NCBI GenBank assembly: GCA_016932235.1
Contig: JAFGDF010000056.1
Coordinates: 1-6,854 of the forward strand
Direction of reading: 5' to 3'
DNA: 6,854 nucleotides
Source: Deltaproteobacteria bacterium
GTDB taxonomy: Bacteria > Desulfobacterota > DSM-4660 > Desulfatiglandales > HGW-15
The notes below the pieces were generated by a model. The model was not told where the DNA came from. It saw only the letters and a program-made list of their open reading frames with translations, and searched no databases. Of this stretch, positions 1 to 6,038 are shown in pieces (within the stretch, counting starts at the first letter, position 1; each line of letters starts with the position of its first letter). The position numbers and the translations under genes are program-made.

Positions 1-1
1 A

Positions 2-199
2 AGAAACGTCAAGATTTATCTATGCAAGAAATATACAGTGAAGCCTCTGAGCGAGATAGGGGCATATTTTAATATAGGCGATTCAGGGGTATCAAAAGTA
101 TATGGCCGTCTTTCTCAGATGATAGAAAAAGATAAAAAGCTTAAGAGTAAAATCAATAAAATCATAAAGAGCTTGAATCTGTCTAAAGTCCAGACCTGA
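2..199 (+). CDS. RAYT (REP-associated tyrosine transposase), C-terminal end only
   Basis: The frame is open from the left edge and ends at TGA 197-199, giving 65 residues of a C-terminus; the start lies outside the window. It begins RNVKIYLCKKYT and continues with LSEIGAYFNIGDSGVSKVYG, the DnaA-C/Trp-repressor-like helix-turn-helix that follows the catalytic Y1 domain in the RAYT branch of the IS200/IS605-like HUH transposases. A lysine-rich tail follows. The HUH and catalytic tyrosine motifs would lie upstream and cannot be checked. Known role of the family: single-strand transposition of REP palindromes, or a domesticated form of that activity. The stop codon is embedded in the string AGACCTGACCCC, which I recall as common beside such genes in deltaproteobacteria (from memory, unverified). 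It could instead be an ordinary DnaA-C-domain protein, but the RN..IYLC..YT start fits RAYTs better. Confidence 0.72.
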   Translation, partial: RNVKIYLCKKYTVKPLSEIGAYFNIGDSGVSKVYGRLSQMIEKDKKLKSKINKIIKSLNLSKVQT

Positions 200-202
200 C
201 CC

Positions 203-226
203 CTATATTTTCCTCTATATTTTCCT
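203..226. repeat. Perfect 12-bp tandem duplication between two convergent genes
   Basis: CTATATTTTCCT occurs twice in direct succession (203-214 and 215-226), four bases after the RAYT stop codon and before the convergent beta-helix gene ends at 255. It is too short and too AT-rich to assign a function. It may be a slippage duplication or part of the RAYT element's end. Confidence 0.7.
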
Positions 227-254
227 TAGCGATGTAATAAAAGTAATTCCTATC

Positions 255-1634
255 TTATTTTTTCTTTATAAACGCTGGATAGAAGATTTCCCAGGGAAAT
301 TCAGGGGCAGGATCAGGAACATATTCATCCATACCCATATCCACGATGGGCGGTGTCCCGTTACCTGTATCAGCAACCTTCGGGTCGTCGATCTTGCGGT
401 CATCTCCATCAAAGTCGGTGGTTGGAAGGGATGGGGCAGAGTTGTCTCCGGCATCGATACAGGGTGAGTCTTGCTGGAGATGAAGGCCTCCGTTCCCCTG
501 ATCCACAAACATCGGGTCTGCATTGATGTTGCCTGTTCCAGTATAGCCTCCCTGGATATCTGAGTAGGTGACCGAGGCCGTTGAGGAAACACTGTTAAAA
601 ATCCCTTCAGGGTCATTCCCCCACAGTATACTGTTGGTCAGGGTAGGCGACGAAGAGTTCTCGTTATACATCACGCCGCCAATGGCAGTGTTTCCAAAGA
701 AGGTGCAGTTGGTCACCGTCGGCGAGGAGTAAGAGTTGTAAATCCCGCCGCCATAGTAGTAAGCCGAGTTCCCGGAGAAGGTGCAGTTGGTCACCGTCGG
801 AAAGGAGTTAATGTTAGCCATCCCGCCACCATTGAAAAAAGTCGAGTTCCCAGAGAAGGTGCAGTTGGTCACCGTCGGCGAGGAGTATTCGTTGTGCATC
901 CCGCCGCCGCCTTTGGTTTCTTGGTAATAAGTAGATGCAACCGAATTTTCTGAAAAGGTACAGTTAGTGATAGTCGGAGAGGAGTTGTTGTTGTAAATCC
1001 CGCCTCCAAAGAAAGAAGCCAAGTTCCCAGAGAAGGTGCAGTTGGTCACTGTCGGCGAGGAGTTATGGTTGTAAATCCCGCCGCCGGAATCTCCTGCTGT
1101 GTTCCCAGAGAAGGTGCAGTTGGTCACCGTCGGCGAAGAGTTAAAGTTGTAAATCCCGCCGCCATAGCTGGTAGCCGAGTTCCCAGAGAAGGTGCAGTTG
1201 GTCACTATCGGCGAGGAGAAGAACCAGTTGTAAATCCCGCCGCCGTTGCCTGAATTACCGTTGGTGATCGTGAATCCGTCAAGCTTCGCAGCGGAATTAA
1301 CAGAAAAGGCAGTCACTACAGAGGCGTTTTCGCCCCCGTCGATGGTGGTGACATCTTGCCCCTCCCCCTGAATCACCACGCCGCTCTTCATGGTGATGTT
1401 CTCATAGTAGGTGCCGGCGGCAACCAGGACGGTATCGCCTGAGACGGCAGCATTGATTCCGTCCTGGATACTGCAGAATGGATCTCCCATGGTTCCGGCG
1501 CCCTGACCTGGGCAGCCGTCATCATCGATGTAATAGGTGGTTGCTGCGGCAACCTTTTCGCTGTATAAAATGAAGGGCAACGAGAACATGACCATTAGCC
1601 AGACTTGCCAAAACCTATATGTTTTCCTGTTCAT
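255..1634 (-). CDS. Secreted right-handed parallel beta-helix repeat protein (459 aa)
   Basis: The start at 1634 is chosen because ATG is preceded by AGGAGA (1642-1647, 7-nt spacing) and opens a signal peptide: NRK at the N-terminus, a hydrophobic core around residues 11-24 and a likely cleavage after VAAA (residue 31). The frame stays open to 1793, but that extension is not signal-like. After an N-terminal region with helix-like rungs such as GDTVLVAAGTYYENI come seven repeats of about 26 residues plus a partial eighth (residues 140-340), with consensus SSPTVTNCTFSGN....GGGIYN. The C-terminal part contains SPCIDAGD and VDMGMDEYV, typical of the right-handed beta-helix and 'choice-of-anchor Q' families, and ends in KKK. 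I see no transmembrane anchor, LPXTG or PEP-CTERM tail, so the protein is probably periplasmic or released. The substrate is unknown: these folds include polysaccharide lyases and adhesins, and no catalytic residues can be picked out. No good terminator is visible after the stop. Confidence 0.88.
   Translation of the reverse strand: MNRKTYRFWQVWLMVMFSLPFILYSEKVAAATTYYIDDDGCPGQGAGTMGDPFCSIQDGINAAVSGDTVLVAAGTYYENITMKSGVVIQGEGQDVTTIDGGENASVVTAFSVNSAAKLDGFTITNGNSGNGGGIYNWFFSSPIVTNCTFSGNSATSYGGGIYNFNSSPTVTNCTFSGNTAGDSGGGIYNHNSSPTVTNCTFSGNLASFFGGGIYNNNSSPTITNCTFSENSVASTYYQETKGGGGMHNEYSSPTVTNCTFSGNSTFFNGGGMANINSFPTVTNCTFSGNSAYYYGGGIYNSYSSPTVTNCTFFGNTAIGGVMYNENSSSPTLTNSILWGNDPEGIFNSVSSTASVTYSDIQGGYTGTGNINADPMFVDQGNGGLHLQQDSPCIDAGDNSAPSLPTTDFDGDDRKIDDPKVADTGNGTPPIVDMGMDEYVPDPAPEFPWEIFYPAFIKKK
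615..1217 (-). repeat. 78-bp in-gene repeat array coding 26-residue beta-helix rungs
   Basis: The plus-strand core GTGCAGTTGG recurs at 703, 781, 859, 1036, 1114 and 1192, with a diverged copy (GTACAGTTAG) at 958. Spacing is exactly 78 bp, except 99 bp between 859 and 958 where one unit carries seven extra residues (YYQETKG region). The units are nearly identical over the NCTFSGN and GGGIYN parts but differ at the three to four residues between them. Confidence 0.9.
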
Positions 1635-1641
1635 GATTGGA

Positions 1642-1647
1642 TCTCCT
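1642..1647 (-). promoter_or_regulatory. Ribosome binding site that fixes the beta-helix gene start
   Basis: On the minus strand, AGGAGA lies seven bases before the ATG at 1634. This favours 1634 over the upstream in-frame ATG at 1793 as the start of the secreted protein. Confidence 0.8.
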
Positions 1648-1680
1648 TTTCCCTCGACGAAAATGAAGTACAATGCTAAT

Positions 1681-1744
1681 ACAATATTGTTAGGATTGCT
1701 CCATAAATCATGCGTATGGATACGCCAAAGGACATGCAATGTCC
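1681..1744. promoter_or_regulatory. Three short perfect palindromes in the leader of the beta-helix gene
   Basis: ACAATATTGT (1681-1690), GCGTAT-GG-ATACGC (1712-1725) and GGACAT-GCA-ATGTCC (1730-1744) are all perfect inverted repeats within 64 bp and lie 47-110 bp upstream of the start codon. The last two are separated by only four bases. They could be operators or 5'-UTR hairpins. I found no convincing -35/-10 pair, so any regulatory role is inferred. Confidence 0.45.
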
Positions 1745-2145
1745 TGCAAGTAAAGAAATAGACAACATTTGAGTTGTTTCTCCATTGCTTCAACCCCCAT
1801 AAAATATGAAGAGTAGATAGTTTTGATTAAAATTAACCCATTATGAAAAAACTGGCATTAGAGTATAAGAATAGATTTTCTGAATCAGTATACTGCATGT
1901 GTAGTGCTACTTGAAATCAGACTCAAAACCAGCTTGATATAAGAATGGAGATTAATCTGCCAAATATCTTTAATTTTATATAAAAACAGACTTTTAAGCA
2001 ACAAAATAGATTTTTCAAAACAATTTATCGGTACTCATGTGAAATGCTTATTTTTAATATAATTTTATCAAAATATCGGGGAAAGGCAAAGTTGCACAGG
2101 AGTTTCTATACTACACTTTCATCAGACGTTAAGATTCACAAATTA
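1745..2145. other. AT-rich intergenic stretch, no gene recognised
   Basis: About 400 bp lie between the leader of the beta-helix gene and the end of the truncated DUF4440-like gene. The stretch is strongly AT-rich with many stops in all frames, and I see no RNA gene, clear promoter or IS end. The missing second half of the DUF4440-like gene would be expected just below 2146, but that frame reads several stops and no family-like residues. Confidence 0.6.
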
Positions 2146-2415
2146 TTAACAATAAAACTCACCAGAAGCAAGTCCTTCAAGAAATTGTTTTTTTATCTGT
2201 AGATTACCGCTTGGATTTATAAACTGGAAATCTTCGGCAAATAGCTGTCGTGCAAATTCAATATCTCGATCAACTAATGCTTTTATGCGTGTTATCTCAT
2301 TTTGAAGAACCAAGTCTGACTCAGTTTGTTGATCTGATTGGGCTTGGCATAATGTCGAGGTTGCGATTGTAAATGCCACAGCCAAAAAGAATATTTTTTT
2401 GGAGCATGTTCTCAT
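2146..2415 (-). pseudogene. Truncated secreted SnoaL/NTF2-like (DUF4440-type) protein
   Basis: The 89-residue frame starts at ATG 2415 behind a GAGGGGG ribosome binding site. It has a signal peptide (KKIFFLAVAFTIATSTLCQA, cleavage about residue 24-26). The body, EITRIKALVDRDIEFARQLF and AEDFQFINPSGN, matches the first helices and strand of the DUF4440/SnoaL-like NTF2 fold, whose usual form is 'D...L..LFADDF..VHPSG'. That domain normally runs about 110-120 residues, but here only about 60 follow the signal peptide before TAA-TAA just after SGEFYC. The sequence beyond shows no continuation in any frame I read, so the 3' half appears lost rather than merely frameshifted. The family covers small-ligand binding or enzymatic proteins of varied function; no specific role can be assigned. 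A short functional protein is possible but unlikely. Confidence 0.6.
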
Positions 2416-2485
2416 TGTTTTTCCCCCTCTAATTATATAAGGCTGCCTATATATTATTATACGGTTTCAGGAGAATACCAAAATA

Positions 2486-2516
2486 TCTGAATTATCATGA
2501 ATCAGGATAATTCAGA
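2486..2516 (-). terminator. 11-bp perfect inverted repeat at the end of the ferredoxin gene
   Basis: TCTGAATTATC (2486-2496) and GATAATTCAGA (2506-2516) are perfect inverted arms around a 9-nt loop. On the minus strand the hairpin contains the ferredoxin gene's TGA (2512-2514) and is followed by ATATTTTGG. The stem is AT-rich and the T-run is short, so it would be a weak intrinsic terminator. It may instead be an mRNA-end stabiliser or a protein site. Confidence 0.45.
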
Positions 2517-3262
2517 CCCCCTCGGCCGACCAGCCTTCATTAATATGGTAGGGGAAATCTTTCTCTTTAAGCACAAAAAGTGGGATTCTTTTAACCGTAC
2601 TAAGCGGAGTATCGAAACCGATTTTATGAATCGGCACCAACGGTCGGAACTTGCCTATAGCCTTTGCATTATTGAGGCCCTCATAGAAGCCCGTATAGAC
2701 GTCCGTGACTTTCTCCGGGGTGTGCATCTTCGTTCCATGCACCTCGGCAAAATTGTTGATACTGATAGCGCCTGTGGGACAAATTCCGGAGCACAGGTCA
2801 CACCCTTCACAGTTTTTGTGAAAAACAGGCGGAGTGTATGAAAAATCTATAGTATCCATCGGACATTTGTCTGAACAAAGGGTGCACTTGGGGTAAGTGC
2901 ACTTGGTGATATCTATTTCATGTTGTTGGATATCTTGTTCGTAAGTGATAGCATCATAGGTGCAGCTCCTTATGCACAACGCAAGTCCGCAGTGCAAGCA
3001 TCCATTGACAAGAATTGGAGACCCTGACAACCCGATCACCGCCCAGGGAAAAAATCTTGAAGGTTTCTTCAGCCATTCTGAGACCAAAAGCCTGGCTTGG
3101 ATTTTTTAATATAATGAACTCGGTCGGCCGTGCATTAAAGAGAGCCTCGGTAAATCCCTCGGGGATAATATCAAGAGCCAAGGCTTTATCCTCTTCTATA
3201 AACACCCGACCATGATCCTTTTCAACCTGTTCAAGATCAATTATAATGGTTAACTTTGTCAA
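2512..3262 (-). pseudogene. 4Fe-4S ferredoxin-type protein with three cysteine motifs, broken by a frameshift
   Basis: Two overlapping frames make one gene. The first runs from 3262 (LTKLTIIIDLEQVEKDHGRV, TTG start) to about IFSLGGDRVVR. The second takes over near 3017-3025 at SPILVNGCLHCG and runs to TGA at 2512. The total of 751 nt is 250 codons plus one base, consistent with a single-base insertion in about 249 residues. Cysteine motifs in the joined protein are near residues 88-100 (Cx2Cx4Cx3C), 121-133 (Cx4Cx2Cx3CP) and 151-161 (Cx2Cx2Cx3CP), enough for two to three [4Fe-4S] clusters. The N-terminal 80 residues and C-terminal 85 residues belong to no family I recognise. The likely role is electron transfer to an unidentified cytoplasmic oxidoreductase. 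No ribosome binding site precedes the TTG, and an in-frame TAA lies six codons upstream. The original start and promoter may have been lost at the adjacent IS remnant. A sequencing error could mimic the frameshift. Confidence 0.72.
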
Positions 3263-3504
3263 ACAGTATAAACCATTTTACTTTCAGTCAGGGTTTCTCC
3301 CCGCTTTGATACAAAAGCGATGGAAGAGGTTCCCAATAATGGCGAGCAGATGGTCCGGTATTATGGTTACTACTCCAATGTGGCTCGCGGTAAACGGAAA
3401 AAGGCATAGGAGGATGAACTGATTCCCTCGCTCCTTGAACCTGAAGGATCATCCAAAGAATACCGGAAAAACTGGGCAAGACTGATACAAAAAATAGCAG
3501 CCTG

Positions 3505-3523
3505 TCCCGGACCTGATCCGGGA
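3505..3523. repeat. Small palindromic insertion inside the transposase remnant
   Basis: TCCCGGA-CCTGA-TCCGGGA is a perfect 7-bp inverted repeat with a 5-nt loop. It sits in 29 nt (3497-3525) that replace about two codons between the conserved transposase residues IQKI and VDPL. The sequence resembles the dispersed palindromes of the type 'TCCCGGA..TGATCCGGGA' found in many proteobacterial genomes (from memory, not checked). Confidence 0.6.
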
Positions 3524-3597
3524 AAGTTGACCCTCTTACCTGCCCTAAATGTTCCGGGATAATGAAAGTCATAAGTGTGATTGAGGATAAAGATGTA

Positions 3598-3696
3598 ACC
3601 AGCCTTCACATGCATAGTATAAGATATTTACTAACTTCCAGAAATTGAGAGAATGATTTTGTTATTTATTATCATATCAAAAATTATGGCGGGCAG
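3598..3696. other. 99-bp AT-rich insertion in the transposase remnant
   Basis: Transposase similarity stops after EDKDV (ending GTA at 3595-3597) and resumes at VKKILKHLG (GTA at 3697-3699). The intervening 99 bp are AT-rich, contain an in-frame TGA (3646-3648) and finish in GGCGGGCAG. That 3' end matches part of a palindrome in copy B (6415-6423). A GTA at each side could be a 3-bp target duplication. Origin unknown. Confidence 0.5.
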
Positions 3697-3828
3697 GTAA
3701 AGAAGATCCTCAAGCATCTTGGTCTGTGGGAGCGCAAAGCAAGACCGCCTCCCAAAGCAACGTTGCCGGGAAAAACATATGAATGCAGTATCGACTATTC
3801 CTCATCTGCCAGTTTTTATCAGCTCAAC

Positions 3829-3916
3829 AGCACTACAATATGGTGGGGTAATTTTCAATTGACATGCAACGCCAACCTTCATATATTTCAATCCTCAAAA
3901 AGGGAATTCTTATCAA
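3829..3916 (+). repeat. 88-bp IS terminal repeat, copy A (pair with 6608-6695)
   Basis: By hand alignment 80 of 88 positions match 6608-6695 without gaps, from AGCACTACAATATG to GGGAATTCTTATCAA. After that the flanks differ (ATCAAATG here, CTAAATAC in copy B), which marks the element's 3' end. Confidence 0.85.
3859..3887 (+). promoter_or_regulatory. Outward-facing sigma-70 promoter in the IS end, toward the FAD oxidoreductase
   Basis: A perfect -35 box TTGACA (3859-3864), a 17-bp spacer and a -10 box TATATT (3882-3887) lie in the IS terminal block, 164 bp before the start codon at 4051. The same arrangement is kept in copy B. Transcription would start near 3894 and leave the element. This is a sequence match only; activity is not shown. 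Confidence 0.68.
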
Positions 3917-4050
3917 ATCAAATGTCAATCATGGATTGATTCAATAGATTTTTTCTTATAAGTGCGCTAAAAATGATACGGGTGTGACCCTATGAAAGAA
4001 AGACGCAATCATTCTGTCCACCGGTTTTCAAATAGAATTGGAGGAAGGCT

Positions 4051-5553
4051 ATGGAAAGAAGAATGGTGATTATTGGGGCGGGCATTGCCGGCCTGTCAAC
4101 CGGCTGCTATGCCCGGATGAATGGTTATGAAACGGATATCTATGAGATGCACCGTGTCCCGGGCGGCCTGTGCACCGCCTGGAAACGCAAGGGTTATACA
4201 TTCGATATCAGCATGCATATGCTGACCGGATCACGGGGTGGGCCGGTGCAACGGATGTGGCATGAACTCGGTATTTTAAGGGACAGAACATTTATCTATC
4301 ATGATATTCTGTCTCGCGTCGAGAGCCGGGAAAAAATCCTGACCCTTTGCACGGACCCCCGTCGCCTGGAGGAGCAGATGGCGGCCCTGTCGCCTGCAGA
4401 TTCCAAACTGACAAAGGAGTTCGTCCGCCTGTTTACCGGAAGGGACATTATGGGGGCGATGTCGCTTAAACCTGCCGAATTATCCGGATTCTTTGATAAA
4501 CTGAAGATGATTACCGCTATTCTTCCGCTCATGGGGGCTGTTCGTAAGTATGGGAAGATGACGCTTCAAGAGTTTGCTTTACGCTTCAAAGATCCTTTTT
4601 TGCGCGATGCCGTTCGGTTTGTTGTCGACTCTCCGGGTTGGCCGATGCTGCGGTTTCCGATGATCGCCCTGGCAGGTTTCACAAAGTCAGGCATTCAGGA
4701 TGCCGGTGTACCCCTGGGAGGTTCGCAGAAGGTTATATTCCGGATGGCAGAAAATTATCAAGCGCTCGGAGGCGGGATCCATTATCAAAGCAGGGTAACC
4801 GATGTGATCATCGAGAAAGACCGGGCGGTCGGTGTGCGTCTGGAAGACGGCACTGAACACCGGGCGGATACAGTGGTCTGGGCGGGTGACGGCCACACGG
4901 TCATCTTTGACATCCTCGGCGGGCGATACCTTGACGATGAAGTACGGCGCATTTATCGCGAATGGACCCCTGTTCTACCGCTGGTTCATGTGATGATGGG
5001 TGTCAATCGCGACATGTCAAATGAGCCGCATCGTATTATCTTCGAACCGGATAATCCTATCGATATCGCCGGGGAGAAACACCGATGGCTCTGCTTTCTT
5101 CACCATTGCTTTGATCCGAGTATGGCGCCTCCTGGCAAATCAGCGACCGAGGTGTGGTATGCAACACGATATGAGTACTGGGAAGAACTTGCGCGCGACC
5201 GGGTGGCATACGAAGCTGAAAAGAAGCGCATCGCGGATTTTACTATAGCCGCGCTGGATAAACGTTGGCCCGGTTTTGCCTCGCAAGTTGAAGTCGTTGA
5301 CGTACCCACACCTGCTACGTACTTCCGCTACACCGGAAACTGGCAGGGGTCGCCGGACGGCTGGTATATCACGCCCGAGAACATGATGAAGCAGGCCATG
5401 CTAAGGAGCCTGCCCGGACTTTCGGGCTTTTACATGGTGGGCCAGTGGACGACGCCGTTCTCAGGTACCGTGTTGGCGGCACTTTCCGGCAGGCAGCTCA
5501 TCCAATTGTTATGCAAGTGGAATGGCAAGACTTTTATAACCTCCGTACCTTGA
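4051..5553 (+). CDS. FAD-dependent oxidoreductase, phytoene desaturase / retinol saturase-like (500 aa)
   Basis: The ATG at 4051 follows a strong ribosome binding site (GGAGG, 4040-4044) and opens directly with the Rossmann dinucleotide motif VIIGAGIAG (GxGxxG at residues 9-14). The FAD-ribose-binding acidic residue is E32, followed by PGG (37-39). VTDVIIEKDRAVGVRLEDG and TVVWAGDGHTV are the middle strands where these enzymes re-enter the FAD domain. GFYMVGQWTTPFSGTVLAAL (459-478) is the C-terminal FAD-contacting segment. Length and motif order fit the CrtI / all-trans-retinol 13,14-reductase superfamily, which desaturates, isomerises or saturates polyene or lipid substrates. The substrate here is unknown, and no carotenoid genes lie nearby. 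There is no signal peptide and the gene appears intact. It stands alone on its strand. The nearest promoter I can see is the one in the upstream IS end. Confidence 0.9.
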   Translation: MERRMVIIGAGIAGLSTGCYARMNGYETDIYEMHRVPGGLCTAWKRKGYTFDISMHMLTGSRGGPVQRMWHELGILRDRTFIYHDILSRVESREKILTLCTDPRRLEEQMAALSPADSKLTKEFVRLFTGRDIMGAMSLKPAELSGFFDKLKMITAILPLMGAVRKYGKMTLQEFALRFKDPFLRDAVRFVVDSPGWPMLRFPMIALAGFTKSGIQDAGVPLGGSQKVIFRMAENYQALGGGIHYQSRVTDVIIEKDRAVGVRLEDGTEHRADTVVWAGDGHTVIFDILGGRYLDDEVRRIYREWTPVLPLVHVMMGVNRDMSNEPHRIIFEPDNPIDIAGEKHRWLCFLHHCFDPSMAPPGKSATEVWYATRYEYWEELARDRVAYEAEKKRIADFTIAALDKRWPGFASQVEVVDVPTPATYFRYTGNWQGSPDGWYITPENMMKQAMLRSLPGLSGFYMVGQWTTPFSGTVLAALSGRQLIQLLCKWNGKTFITSVP

Positions 5554-5624
5554 AATCATCCTGGATTCCTTTTCGTTATCGGTAATCAAATCAGGTCGGG
5601 AATCCCGTAAGTATAAACCTTTTT

Positions 5625-6032
5625 TCACGGCGACGGGCGAAATTTCGGAAGGCTGATCCCTTCCGCGACATCATCCCATGAAACTTCGACTGGCATCTCG
5701 CAAAAGGCATCTTCCGGTGGGCATCCGACGATGTTCGTGAGAAGATGCGGACCTTCATCCAGTTCCACGACGGCGACCACATAGGGCAGATCCCCGTTGA
5801 ATGCCGGGTGATAGGCCCTGTGATAGACCACGTAGCTGTAGACCTTTCCCCTGCCGCGCGCGACTATCCATCCGGTGTCCGTGGAATAGCACATGGGGCA
5901 GATCATGGATGCCTGCCAGCGCACGTGCCCGCAGTCATCGCATTTCTGGAACCTCAGCTCGTGTTTGCCGTACCCGTTCCAAAAGGGCTGGGTATCCGGG
6001 TTGGGTTGTGGAAGGGGTTTCTCACAGGTCAT
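5625..6032 (-). CDS. Zinc-ribbon/OB-fold (DUF35) acyl-CoA-associated protein (135 aa)
   Basis: The frame is intact and begins MTCEKPLPQPNPDTQPFWNG. A rubredoxin-like zinc ribbon has cysteines C31, C34, C45 and C48 (CDDC and CPMC). An OB-fold domain (about 56-130) has the family's hallmark pieces VYSYVVYHRAYHPAF, LPYVVAVVELDEGPHLLTNI, VGCPPED and MPVEV. Length is typical for DUF35/ChsH2-type proteins. Such proteins bind CoA esters and pair with thiolase-fold (lipid-transfer-like) partners in steroid side-chain, benzylsuccinyl-CoA and other acyl-CoA pathways. Here the gene starts six bases after the stop of a thiolase remnant (original frame, TGA 6039-6041), so the two once formed a coupled operon. 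The sole partner visible is now destroyed, so this gene may be an orphan. GGGGAG lies 13 nt before the ATG, a loose ribosome binding site. Confidence 0.88.
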   Translation of the reverse strand: MTCEKPLPQPNPDTQPFWNGYGKHELRFQKCDDCGHVRWQASMICPMCYSTDTGWIVARGRGKVYSYVVYHRAYHPAFNGDLPYVVAVVELDEGPHLLTNIVGCPPEDAFCEMPVEVSWDDVAEGISLPKFRPSP

Positions 6033-6038
6033 GAACGG

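Larger units (their letters stand above)
3308..3916 (+). mobile_element. IS91-family element remnant, copy A (3' end only)
   Basis: This holds the C-terminal third of an IS91-like transposase plus the element's 3' end. The right border is taken as the last base shared with copy B (TATCAA, 3911-3916). The left border is approximate: transposase similarity fades near 3308-3330, just upstream of the ferredoxin gene's TTG. The catalytic part of the transposase is absent, so the copy cannot move by itself. I see no clear GTTC/CAAG-type target tetranucleotide at the right border, so the exact end is uncertain. Confidence 0.7.
3308..3939 (+). pseudogene. IS91-family transposase, C-terminal remnant with stop, frameshift, insertions and deletion
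   Basis: Three blocks in order match the C-terminus of IS91/Y2-type transposases. Block 1, 3308-3496, contains GEQMVRYYGYYSNVARGKRK, a TAG stop (3407-3409), then ELIPSLLEPEGSSKEYRKNW and ARLIQKI. Block 2, 3526-3597, is in another frame and contains VDPLTCPKCSGIMKVISVIE, including the CxxC zinc-binding pair. Block 3, 3697 onward, reads VKKILKHLGLWERKARPPPK and then YECSIDYSSS. Between blocks 1 and 2 sits 29 nt carrying a palindrome, and between 2 and 3 about 99 nt of foreign AT-rich sequence with an in-frame TGA. Compared with copy B, about 209 bp after CTATTCCTCA is missing, so the frame runs on into the element's noncoding end and stops at 3937-3939. The N-terminal zinc domain and the catalytic tyrosines are gone. 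Confidence 0.85.

Noticed and set aside
615..1217. Regularly spaced repeats resembling a CRISPR array
   Set aside because: The period is in frame with a secreted beta-helix protein, repeat and variable parts both code, and no cas genes are present.
1635..1793. In-frame N-terminal extension of the beta-helix protein up to an ATG at 1793
   Set aside because: The ATG at 1634 has a strong ribosome binding site and begins a proper signal peptide; the extension is not signal-like and overlaps the palindrome cluster.
2497..2841. Plus-strand 114-codon open frame
   Set aside because: It lies antisense to the ferredoxin gene, whose cysteine motifs show which strand is coding.
3288..3615. Minus-strand open frames across the IS remnant
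   Set aside because: They are shadows of the plus-strand transposase blocks, which contain recognisable conserved residues.
3992..4069. 25-codon leader-like frame overlapping the FAD oxidoreductase start
   Set aside because: It has no good ribosome binding site of its own, low information content and no attenuator-like structure; overlap by chance is likely.
5597..5607. CGGGA-A-TCCCG palindrome between the convergent FAD and DUF35 genes
   Set aside because: The one-base loop cannot fold as a terminator hairpin, there is no T-run after it, and 5-bp arms are common by chance.
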